64,000 nt of DNA from Fodinicola feengrottensis (GTDB lineage Bacteria > Actinomycetota > Actinomycetes > Mycobacteriales > HKI-0501): the NCBI RefSeq assembly GCF_010993775.1, contig NZ_WOTO01000009.1, forward strand, positions 124,001-188,000, given 5' to 3'. The position numbers and the translations under genes were made by a program. Below, one piece after another: positions 54,201 to 64,000 of the stretch. How positions within the stretch are numbered: position 1 is the stretch's first letter; each line of letters opens with the position of its first letter. The notes under the pieces were generated by a model. It saw only the letters and a list, made by a program, of their open reading frames with translations, was not told the DNA's origin and searched no databases.

Positions 54201-57200
54201 ATGTCTCGTTTGCGGGTTTTGGCGTGCGCTCTGGCTGTTCTTCTGGTGGTTCAACTAATGCCGGGACTTCAGCCACCAGCCGGCGCGGCGGTTGCACGAT
54301 CTACCGGCGGATCCGCCAGCGCACCAACACAACTGACCGGAACAGCCGCCGGTCGCTCATCAAAGGTTGCCACTTCGGCGACCGACAAACACCTGGGCGG
54401 AGCGGTGAAGTCCCCCCCGCTGTGCGGGGCGCTGTGCCACCCCAGACGAAGTATTCGTCTCCCGTCCTGCCCCCCAAGCCGAAGCCCGCGCCGCAGCACG
54501 TCGGTGCTATGACAAAGAAGACGCGGCCCTCGACCGGGATGACTACAGCGTCAAGGGAGATTCCGGGCGCGCGTACGTCCCGACAAACCGAATTCACCAA
54601 CCCTGACGGCACCCACACGCTGCGGTTTTACGCTGGCACGGCGAATGTCCGCGACCAGTCCTCAGGCGCGATGGTCCCGCTTGACCTACGACTGAAGCCG
54701 AGCGCCAGCCGTTTGGTGCCGGCTGATTCCGGTGTCACGACGAGCTTCGGCACCACCGGCACCGATCCCTCACTGGCAACAGTCACCACCGGCCCCACCT
54801 CAGTGAGTTTCGGCGTCGACGGCGCCGCTGCGGTGTCCGGAGTGACCGCCCCGGACGGCAGTTCCTTGACATTCAACGACATTCGCCCGGATGCGAACCT
54901 GCGGCTTGCAGCATCGTCGGACGGCGTCAAGGAGAACATCGTTCTCTCCTCCGCCGACGCGCCCTCGAGTTGGTCGTTCCCCCTGAACCTCACCGGACTG
55001 GCCCCGTCGATGGATTCCGCGTCGGGGCGCAGTCGTGCTCAAAGACGCCGGCGGGGTGGAGCGCGCCTGGATTCCGGCGGGATGGATGGAGGACTCCAAG
55101 GTCAGCCCAGTCACCGGTGACGGCGAGATTTCCCATGCGGTGGCCTATACGCTGTCGCAGCGCGACGGCCAGTGGATCCTGCAGGTCACTCTGGACTCGG
55201 CGTGGCTGCACGATCCGGCCCGTCAGTTTCCCGTGGTGGTCGACCCCACTGTCCGTACGAACGCGGACGCGGACGACACCTATGTCCAGTCGCCATATGT
55301 GGCTGACCACTCCAGTGAAGCCGAGGTCAAGGTCGGTCACTACACCGACGACAGCGGCGGACACAACGCGGCCGCCTACATCGATTTCAACTCCGTCCTG
55401 CCGAACATCCGGAACAAGTACATTGTCGCCGCGACCGTCAATGTGACCGAGACCTGGTCGTACTCGTGCCGAGCCTCCGCCGTGACAATGTTCCCAGTCA
55501 CCGGATCGTGGGCTGGGTCGACCCTGAAGTCGTGGCCAGGTGCGGCATACAACACGCATCTCGGCAACACGAAGTCCTTCGCGCACGGCTATAACTCATC
55601 GTGTCCTTCAGCGCGTGAAGGCTTTCCGGTAGACGCCGACCTGATGACGCAGTGGTCGCACGGGAAAGATCGCGGTGTACGGCTTCACACTCCGGGCAAG
55701 CACGACCGACAACAACGACTGGAAGAAGTTCGCGTCGGCGCAGTCGCCGGTGTCAGCCAACATTCCCTACCTGGATGTCACCTACCAGCCAGAAGGCGCG
55801 TCGTACGAGATCAGGAATCCGGTCTTCAATCCGCCTGTCACCAACACACAGTCCGGAAATCTCGATGTCGTCGTCTACAACTGGGGTTCGTCCACCTGGC
55901 CGGCCAACGGCGCCTGGAAGCTGACTTTCCGGGTGATGAAGGGATCGACGCTGGTCGTCGGCCCAGGCACGTACCGGTTCGCACCAACGGTGACGCTGCC
56001 CCCCGCAGCGACGCCGCCATCACCATCACCGTGCCGCCACTCCCACCCAGTCAATATGACTTATGGCTTGATATGAGCAATGCATCGGGCCAGTTCTTCT
56101 CGAGTACGTACACTGTTCCTTTCGGCGTCGTGCCGTTCTCGGTGGGCAATGTGGCACCCGCGGTCACCGCGAACCAGCCCGGCTCGGGCGCCGTCGTGTC
56201 TTCTTTGACGCCGACCCTGTACGCCGAGAGCGTGGACCCGGACAGATCACCGCCGAACAACGCACGGAAATACTCGTTCAAGATCTGCGGCGGAAGCCCC
56301 GATGCGCCGGTCGGATGTGCGTCATCAGGCTGGCAACTGCCGCAAACCTGGACACCGCCTGCGGGGACCTTGAAGTGGGGAACCAAATACTTCTGGACAG
56401 TGCAGGCCACTGATCAAGTCACCAATGGTCCAATATCGGACCCGATCTGGCTGACCACCCAAGCGCCACAGCCTGAGATCGCCAGCCATCTGTCGAACAG
56501 CGATCCTCGCGGAGCGCCTGGGTTGGATGCACAGATCGGAAACTACACAACGCAGACGGTCGACGCGTCCATCGACGTGCCGGGCCCCGCGTTATCGGTT
56601 GCCCGGTCGTACAACTCGTCCGATTCGCGCACCACCGGAGCGTTCGGACCCGGCTGGTCTTCGCTTCTGGACACCGGACTTCGGTCCGACACGGACGGGT
56701 CCGGCAATGTCGTCGTAACTGGATCAGATGGCCGCGAGACCAGGTTCGGCAAGAATCCTGACGGAACCTACGCACCGCCGGAAGGTCGCAACACAACGCT
56801 GGTTTACTCGCCCTCCAACAGCGAATACACCTTGACCGATCCGAGCGGCCAGCGAACGATCTTCGACTCCGTCGGCCACCTGATATCTATTGTGGACAGC
56901 GCTGGACACACTCAAACCTGGACGTACGACAGCAACGGGAAAATAGCGACGATCGTCGACACGACCTCTGGCCGGGCTCTGCACATCAGCTGGGGACAGC
57001 GGGCACGGGCACGTCACGTCGGTCAGCACAGATCCGGCGAACGCGAATGCTCCACCGCTGACCTGGACGTACGCATACACCAATGGCGCCCTTACCAAGG
57101 CCTGCACGCCATTGTCCGCCGGCTCCTGCACGATTTATCAATATCAGGACGGCACCCGCTACCGGAGCACGGTGCTGGACGACAACCCGTATGCCTACTG

Positions 57201-60200
57201 GCGGCTTGACGACAACGCCGACTCAGCTAGCGGGTCCAGCATCGTCGCCCATAAGCTCGGCGCTGATCAGGTAGCGTACGACAATGTCCGCCTCGGCGCC
57301 GCCGGCGCGACAGGCGGCGACGACACGGCGGCCGCTTTCGACGCCGGCGGATTCGACCCAACCGGCCTGGGCGGCAACGGCCCGAGCACGGCTTCGTTGC
57401 CGGACAAGCTTGCCAGCCCGGCCCTGTCCCTTTCCGCGGAGCTCTGGTTCAAGACCACCGGCAGCGGTGTGCTGCTGGGCCAGCAAAACACCGGACTCAC
57501 GGACACGCCAACCCGTTTCGAACCGGTTCTTTACGTGGGAACCGACGGCAAACTGCGTGGCGAATGGTCGCAGGGCAGCGTCAGTCCGATCACGTCAGCA
57601 GCGACCGTCAACGACGGAAACTGGCACCACGCGGTGATTTCCGGGGCGATCAACACCCAGACGCTCTATCTCGACGGAGTCGCCCAGGGCACGCTGTCCG
57701 GCCTGATCGACCATCAGGACATCACCAAGATGTTCCTCGGCACCACCCGCACCACCTCTTGGCCGTCCGCGGTCGATGGCTATGACCCTTTCACCGGCAC
57801 CATCGACGACCTGGCCATCTATTGGCATCCGCTTGGCGCCAGCGAAGTCGCCGCGCACTACGCCGCTCGTACGTCAATGAGCAAACTGACCACTGTGGAC
57901 CTGCCGGGCCACCGGTACGCGTCCATCAACTACGGAGCCACCACCGAACGAGTCACCACGCTCACCGACTCCAACGGTGGAAACTGGACACTTGACGATC
58001 CAACCGTCGACACTCCAGCGCCCGCCAACCCCGGGGACGAGGTGTCCCCGCAACGGTCGGTCACGCTGCATTCGGACACCCGCTCAAATATCACCTCCGT
58101 TTTCGACGTGGATCACGGCGGCAGGGCGGTCAAACGTACCGACGGCGACGGCCCGACCAGTTGGGCATACAACGACGACGGCTTCGCCACCGGCGTCACC
58201 GACGAAAATGGGCATTCGACCGTACGAACGACGGATCCGCGCGGCAACACGCTGTCCCGTACGACGTGCCAGGATGCCAGTCAAGCTGCGGCAGGCGGAT
58301 GCTCAACCAGCTACTACGCTTACTATCTCAACACAAGCAATGCGCTTGATCCACGAAACGACAAGTTGACCGAGTCCTGCTGCGACGCGCGCAGCAGTGA
58401 CCAAGACGACCAAACCTACTGCACTACCTATACCTACAACACCAACGGTCAGCCTCTGACTGTCACTGAGCCGGCGTTCGACGCGGCCGGCACGACCCAC
58501 CCCGTGACGACGTACGCGTACGGAACCAACACATCGGTCGGATCCTTCGGCCAACTCGTCGCTGTCGCCGGACGACGAAATCAGAACACCACACTGACCT
58601 ACACCGCAACTGGCGACGTCAGCGACAGCACAAACCCTCTCGGTTTGGTCACTCATTATGGCTACGACGGGCTCGGACGGGTCACCTCGATCAACAGTCA
58701 CGACGGCGCCCATGACTACGGGACGGTCAACTATACGTTTGCAGGCCTGTCGAACCTGGCAACGATTACCAGTCCATCCATAGGAAACTCGCTGACTGGC
58801 GTCACGCACACTGCGCATGCCACATACGCGTACGCCGACGACGGCCAAGTAACGAAGCTGGTAGCCAGCGACACCGGCGGGCATGACGCCGATCGCATCT
58901 GGTCATACACGTATGACGATCGTGGTCGACTAAGCACAGCTGTTTCGCCCGGCGGGACAACCGAAACCACCGGGTACGACACCCGAGGGGACCCGACCAG
59001 CTGTCACCGAGACAGGGCTCCATCTCAGTACCACCTACAACGACCGGCATGAACTGCTGACCACGACAGCTACCGGCGACGGCGTAGATCCGCAGAACCC
59101 ATCCGCGACAAGCCTGATGTTGGAGTCTCGGGCGTACGACCATGCCGGCCGTCTTGCTCAAGCAATCGACGCGATGGGCGTCACGCATGCATTCACGTAC
59201 TGGGACAATGACCTACCCCAGTCGGAGACCCTCCCCGGGTATACCGAGGGCGGAACGATAGCTGCAGAAGATCTCCCTCTCTCATATAGGTATTACGACA
59301 CTGCTGGACAACCGAGCCTGATCGAGGGACCGGGTCGTTGGAACACGTCATACACCTATGATCCAGCGGGCAATCAGAAATCGGCCTCGCTCAGTGTCGA
59401 GGACGTCGATTCGATCGATACGTCGGCGAGCGCTCAGGCACACGCAAATCGAGCGGCCAAACCGGCAGTCCTCACGCCTTGGCGCACATCGAATTTCACC
59501 CTTGACGCCGATGGCAACATCGTCGAGGCAGTCGCTACTGGAGACGAAGTCCGGATCGGTCCGAGACCACTCATTCCACCTACGACGCTGCCGGAAATGT
59601 CCTCACCGACAGTCAGGTTGTCGACGCCACCCATCAGCGTACGACGACCACGACTCGAGATACTCGTGGTCTTCCGCTTACTGTCACCGATCCCGCCGGC
59701 GGGATCACCACTTTCGCCTACGACATCACCGGAGCACTCTCGTCCCAAGCCTCGCCCGCCGTCAGCACGTGGACGGCTGGTATACGTACCGACAACGTGC
59801 GACCGACGATCTCCTACGGCTACAACACATTCGGTGAGCCGACTCAGCAGCGCGATGCGAACGGCGTTCTGACCAGCATCACGCGCAATGTTCACGGCGA
59901 CCCGACGATGATCGCCGGCCCGACCTATACACCGCCAGGCGGGCAACCGATCACGCCGACCACGAAGACCGATTACAACACCAGCGGTCTCCCGATCAGC
60001 ACAACCGACCCGCTCGGTCATCAAACCACCTATTCGTACGATCTCTACGGCCGACCGATCACGCAGACCGATCCTGCCCTCCCCGGACAGGACGCCGGTG
60101 TCACCACTGTTGGCTACGATCGCGCTGGCCGAACACTGTCCACAGTGGACCCAACTGGTGCACGCACCGAGGCGACCTACGACGAGCGTGGACTCCAAAT

Positions 60201-63200
60201 CACCAGCACCGCCGTCGACCGCGCCACCTCACCGTCGAATTTCGTCACACACCTCGGATACAGCGACGCTGGAGACCTCACCAGCCTCACCACACCGGCC
60301 GGGAATACTTCGACGGCCTGGTACAACGCGGCCGGCCAGCCCAGGGCCACCACCGACCCGACAGGCCTGGAGACCGACTACACCTACGATCTCGCCGGGC
60401 GCACCGTGGCGGTCAAGAGCCCGACTGGCGTCACTACCAATACGGATTTCGATCTCGCTGGGCGGCCAACGAAATCCACCGTCTCGGCACCTGATGGCAG
60501 TCCAGGAAATCCCGCCCCACGAGTCACGACGAGCACGTACGACAACAACGACAACGTGCTGTCCACCACAAGTCCGCAAGGACGCGTCACCGGTTATTCG
60601 TACGACGCGGGGAACAGACTCACCTCGGTCATCAACCATCCTTCCACCGGCAAGACGACAACTGTCGGTCTGGGCTATGACGCCTTGGATAACCAGACCC
60701 GAATGGTGGACGGCAACGGAAACGCTACCGACACCACGTACAACTCGTTGGGGCTGACCGAATCCGTCGTCGAACCCACGACATCCACTTTCTCGTCGCC
60801 GTCCGATCGAACCTGGACCAGTAGCTACAACGCGGCTGGCCAGAACGTTCGACAAACCGCGCCAGGCGGTGTGGCAACCACCAGCGCCTACGACGTGCTT
60901 GGCAACCTCGTCAGCCAAACCGGATCCGGCGCCGACGCGACGGCAGCCCGATCTTTGACTTGGGACAAGGATAGTCGGCTGGTCTCGGCCAGCAGCCCCC
61001 CCGGCACTATCACGTACGGCTACAACGACCGTGGACTACTCACCGCCAGCTCCTCGGCCTCGTCTGGCGGTGGCGCGGCCGCAAATGTCGCCAACGCGGC
61101 TAGCCCCACTACATTCGGATACGACGCCGACGGCCAGTTGAGCAGTCGGATCGATGCGGCCGGTACAATTGGATTCACCTATGACAAAGCTGGCCAGCTG
61201 GCCACCACGGCCGATCCGCTAACCGGCCGGACGCTGACTTACGCGCGGAATGCTCTCGGTCAACTCGCGTCAGTCAGCTACGGGACGGGCGCAAATCGAA
61301 CTTACGGCTACAACCCATTCGGTGACCTTGCCAGCGATACCTCGAAAACTACGAGCGGCTCGACCAGCGCGGCGGTTTCGTACTCGTACGACAACGACGA
61401 CCTTCTCACCGGAAAGACCACCTCAGGTTTCGCCGGAGCAGCGACAAACACGTATTCGTACGACGGTTCAGCCCGGCTGACAGGATGGAACACGGGGGTC
61501 GTCGGCCACCAACTATTCATGGGACGACGCCGGCAACCGGACCTCCGTCGCCCGTACCCTCTCAGGCCAGACCAGCACGACCACCGCCGCTTACGACGCC
61601 CGCAACGAGCTTTCGTCCACGTCGGACGGAACCAGCTACACGTACACGGCCCGCGGCACCCGCGCCACCGTGACCGGCACCGGCGCCGGATCACCGACCA
61701 CCAGCTACACGACGGACGCCTTCGAGCGGCTGACCTCGATCACCGACAACGGTGGCGGAGCCAGCGCGAACACGACGGCCCTCACGTACGACAGCCTCGA
61801 CCGCACAGCGACCGTCAATAACACCCCAGTCGGCTACGACGGCCCCACCAACACCCCGGTCACGGTACCGACCGGCAGCGGCGGATCGTCCCTGATCAAC
61901 AGAGACCCGGCCGGAAGCCCCATCAGCGACCGCCCAGGCGCCACCGGCCGCTTGCTGCTCGCCGACCAACACAACGACATCACAGGCGCCGTCGACCCCA
62001 CCACCACCGGTTCTCTCACCGGCAGCACCAACCTCGACCCCTTCGGCGCCCCCACCGCCAACTCCGGCACCACCTCCGCGGTCGGCTACCAGTCCAGCTG
62101 GTCCGCCGACGGCCTCCTCAACACCGCATCCCGCTGGTACGACCCCACCTCCGGCGCCTTCACCAGCCGCGACACCTGGACCCTGAACCCGGCCACCGAC
62201 ACCCCAAACCGATACGACTACGCCAACGCCAACCCCCTGAACGCCACCGACCCCACCGGCCACCAAGACCAGAACGACGGCGACGGCTCCAACGCCGGTG
62301 GTGGCGGCTCCGTCGGAGTCTGCTGCACCGGCACCGCCCCACGACCCCGCGTGCCGAGCGAAGGCAGCGGAGGAGGGAGGAGGGTTCGGACCGACCGGAG
62401 CGGCCGCCGGAATTCTTCTGTGGATATTCCAGCATCTGCCGTCAAACTTCCCTCATTTCGGCGGCGGCAGTTCCAGCGGAGCGGCCCCTCTCCGCTTGGC
62501 TGTGTGGCCTATTGCGGGCTGATTGGGAACGACTCCCCGCGCCCATACCGCCACTTCCCAAATAGCCCTGACGGCGGCACTGATCCAACGCCAGGCGGCT
62601 GCTGGTTCATGTGCGGCCCGGGCGGCGGGTCTCCGGTACGCCCACCCACGCAGGCCGACCTCAACGCACTCCAGCACCTACTGAACCTCCACATAGAGGT
62701 CCCTCGCTCGTCTTTGAAGTCCCAAGGAAAAACTCTCGCGGCAACAAGGTCAGCGCCTCAAAAACCCCCATCACCGACCCAGTCGGATCTGTATCAGACG
62801 AAGCCGCGAAAACAACAACCTGCACAGTCGTCTGCGACACCGAAGCATCCATCGCCGGCGCCGACCCTTCCGCCCAACTCAACCCGCCAGGTCCGTCGCA
62901 GAGGACCAGTCCTCAGCAGTCCAAACGCTTTGACCTCGGCGACGGCACCTACTACCACCCAGGCGACGGCACCATCCGCGACGGAGCAGGGGTGGTCATC
63001 GATATTGATAACTCCAATGAGGATGTCGCACTCGGGATCCGCGGAAGAAGCCTACGTGGTACTGGAAACAGCGCCGAGAGTCTTGAACAGTTCAGCGACA
63101 GAAATGGCTTCACTCACTTCCTACACTCGAAGGACTGGAAAGCCGACGTTCGCTCGGCCGTGAACGACCCGAACACTCGGCTTCATATCAAACTTGACGG

Positions 63201-63405
63201 GTTTGCAGGTAGGAACCCTTCGGAGAAGTTCTCAAATGCATACAAGCAGGGTGCAGGTGACAGTTGGTTTGCGACCGAGTGGGAGATGTATCAGGTCGGC
63301 CTGTCGATAAGGACGAGCAACCGGACATGGGATAGTATTACGTTCTATGAGAATGGCCACGTCGTGACGCTAGACCAACCCGATTTCCCTAGACCTGAGA
63401 GGTAG
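54201..63405 (+). CDS. Giant secreted RHS/YD-repeat polymorphic toxin (many frameshifts)
   Basis: A single protein of about 3,060 residues. Signal peptide MSRLRVLACALAVLLVVQLM, end near GAAVA. Domains by position: a DNRLRE-like domain (about 55260-55790, DDTYVQSPYVADHSSEAEVK), Ig/fibronectin-like modules (to about 56480), a DUF6531-type RHS start (LSVARSYNSSDSRTTGAF), a LamG-like lectin domain (about 57180-57850, YAYWRLDDNADSASGS), then many YD repeats and the RHS core ending RYDYANANPLNATDPTGH near 62260. From about 62500 the sequence changes to a toxin tip (DVALGIRGRSLRG, LHIKLDGFAGRNPSEKF, DSWFATEWEMYQVGL). At least ten frame switches occur. Intercellular competition is the known role of the family. 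Confidence 0.85.
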
Positions 63406-63411
63406 TACCAC

Positions 63412-63771
63412 ATGGAGGCTTTGGCATCGTGGGATCGCCCATTTGGGATTTGGCACTACACCTTGAGTCATTCCACGCTGCTCTTACGCAGTATTGACCC
63501 TGCGCAATCACCCAATAGGATCGATGTACTTTTTACTATGGTCTCAAGGATCTGCCTATCAGAATTCTATGAGTCGCTGACTATACACCTAGCCTCTACC
63601 GAGGAGAAGGCATCCGTTTTGGATGAGGACCTAAGATCTGAGCCACGCGCACGTCTCTATCTGATCAATGGAGGACGTGACTATGTTGTCGCATCCAACT
63701 GCAACTGGCATGAGGACGAAGGAGATCAGCATTCTCCATCGGCCTTTGGCCCGCTCCGGGGAAACGCGTAA
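63412..63771 (+). CDS. Candidate immunity protein to the RHS toxin
   Basis: A complete 119-residue protein, 6 bp after the toxin gene, with the toxin stop inside its ribosome-binding region (GAGAGGTAG), so the two are co-translated. It starts MEALASWDRPFGIWHYTLSH and contains SRICLSEFYESLTIHLASTE and VVASNCNWHEDEGDQHSPSA; no family recognised. The codons are clearly less GC-rich than those of the rest of the window. Small unrelated immunity genes directly after the toxin tip are the rule in polymorphic toxin systems. The assignment rests on position and size, not homology. Confidence 0.6.
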   Translation: MEALASWDRPFGIWHYTLSHSTLLLRSIDPAQSPNRIDVLFTMVSRICLSEFYESLTIHLASTEEKASVLDEDLRSEPRARLYLINGGRDYVVASNCNWHEDEGDQHSPSAFGPLRGNA

Positions 63772-63860
63772 TGTTCGACGAACGTACCCATTGCAAAAGG
63801 CTCAAGTACGCGACTGACGGCGACCAAGGTTCTAAACTGATGCCCCCGGAGGACAGCTAG
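63771..63860 (+). CDS. Small 29-residue ORF coupled to the immunity gene
   Basis: The ATG overlaps the immunity stop as TAATG. It encodes MFDERTHCKRLKYATDGDQG and nine more residues, ending just before a transposase end. It may be the 5' part of a second gene cut by the insertion, or a chance ORF. Confidence 0.3.
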   Translation: MFDERTHCKRLKYATDGDQGSKLMPPEDS

Positions 63861-63867
63861 TGCCTCA

Positions 63868-64000
63868 TCAAGCAACGTTGGGTAGGTAATCGGGTCGGCG
63901 AATTTTGGAGCCGATGGCGAAGTGGTGTTTGGGTTGAGAGCGTTTGTTGTGCCAGCGGATGTAGCCAGCGATGGCGGCTTCTTGTGCGGCGTGACTTGGG
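63868..64000 (-). CDS. Transposase C-terminus, partial at the window edge
   Basis: On the minus strand an open frame enters from the right edge and stops at 63868. It ends HHFAIGSKIRRPDYLPNVA, and upstream of this is AIAGYIRWHNKRSQPK, which resembles the end of IS630-like transposases. Only 43 codons lie in the window. It differs from the transposase at 26404. Confidence 0.6.
   Translation of the reverse strand, partial: PSHAAQEAAIAGYIRWHNKRSQPKHHFAIGSKIRRPDYLPNVA

Noticed and set aside
1-64000. tRNA, rRNA or tmRNA genes
   Set aside because: No cloverleaf-type stretches with conserved GTTCRA loops were found in the intergenic regions by eye.

Overview
The window is high-GC chromosomal DNA of an actinomycete (Actinomycetota). 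Supporting this are the GC-rich codon use on both strands, an F420-type luciferase-like oxidoreductase, a P450, several TetR/LacI/FadR-type regulators, a DUF222-HNH endonuclease, LPXTG surface proteins, and a GlgX/TreY pair. A Streptomyces-, Kribbella- or Fodinicola-like genus would fit, but the genus cannot be fixed from this sequence alone. No rRNA, tRNA or CRISPR array was seen.

A dominant technical feature is the large number of single-base frameshifts. More than twenty otherwise well-conserved genes, including the normally essential lgt, switch reading frame, very often exactly at a homopolymer run (A6, T9, C8, A10 and similar) or in a short GC repeat. This looks like uncorrected sequencing error rather than mass pseudogenisation. 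Such genes are annotated here across their full reconstructed extent.

Layout: 0-9.5 kb holds membrane proteins, an acyltransferase, acetoacetyl-CoA synthetase, a truncated sugar acetyltransferase remnant, a luciferase-like oxidoreductase, a P450 with a divergent TetR regulator, and a FabG-like SDR. 9.5-26 kb is a mixed housekeeping and lipid region: SDRs, a histidine phosphatase, hydrolases, a CapA lipoprotein next to Lgt, a TetR-acyl-CoA dehydrogenase operon, LysE and APC transporters, CopD, a large unrecognised barrel-like protein and a methyltransferase. 26.3-29.2 kb is a mobile-element cluster with one near-complete IS630-type element, two decayed relatives and a DUF222-HNH gene. 28.8-36.8 kb carries two sugar cassettes on the minus strand: LacI / binding protein / permease / ATPase / ribokinase, and SIS isomerase / PfkB kinase / LacI. 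37-45 kb contains a PEBP protein, an SGNH hydrolase and a tightly overlapping gamma-glutamylation operon (permease, glutamine-synthetase-like ligase, SDR, aldehyde dehydrogenase, class I amidotransferase) with a divergent FadR-type regulator. 45-51 kb holds glycogen debranching GlgX and trehalose-forming TreY.

51-64 kb is a cell-surface and competition region. Two paralogous thioester-domain proteins with LPXTG sorting signals share a conserved 5' leader. They are followed by a 9.2-kb secreted RHS/YD-repeat polymorphic toxin gene with DNRLRE-like and LamG-like domains, a lower-GC toxin tip, a candidate immunity gene, a tiny coupled ORF and the end of a transposase at the right edge. This tail is the best candidate for a less-described system. 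The gamma-glutamylation operon, which contains an SDR where an amine-oxidising enzyme would be expected, is the second.
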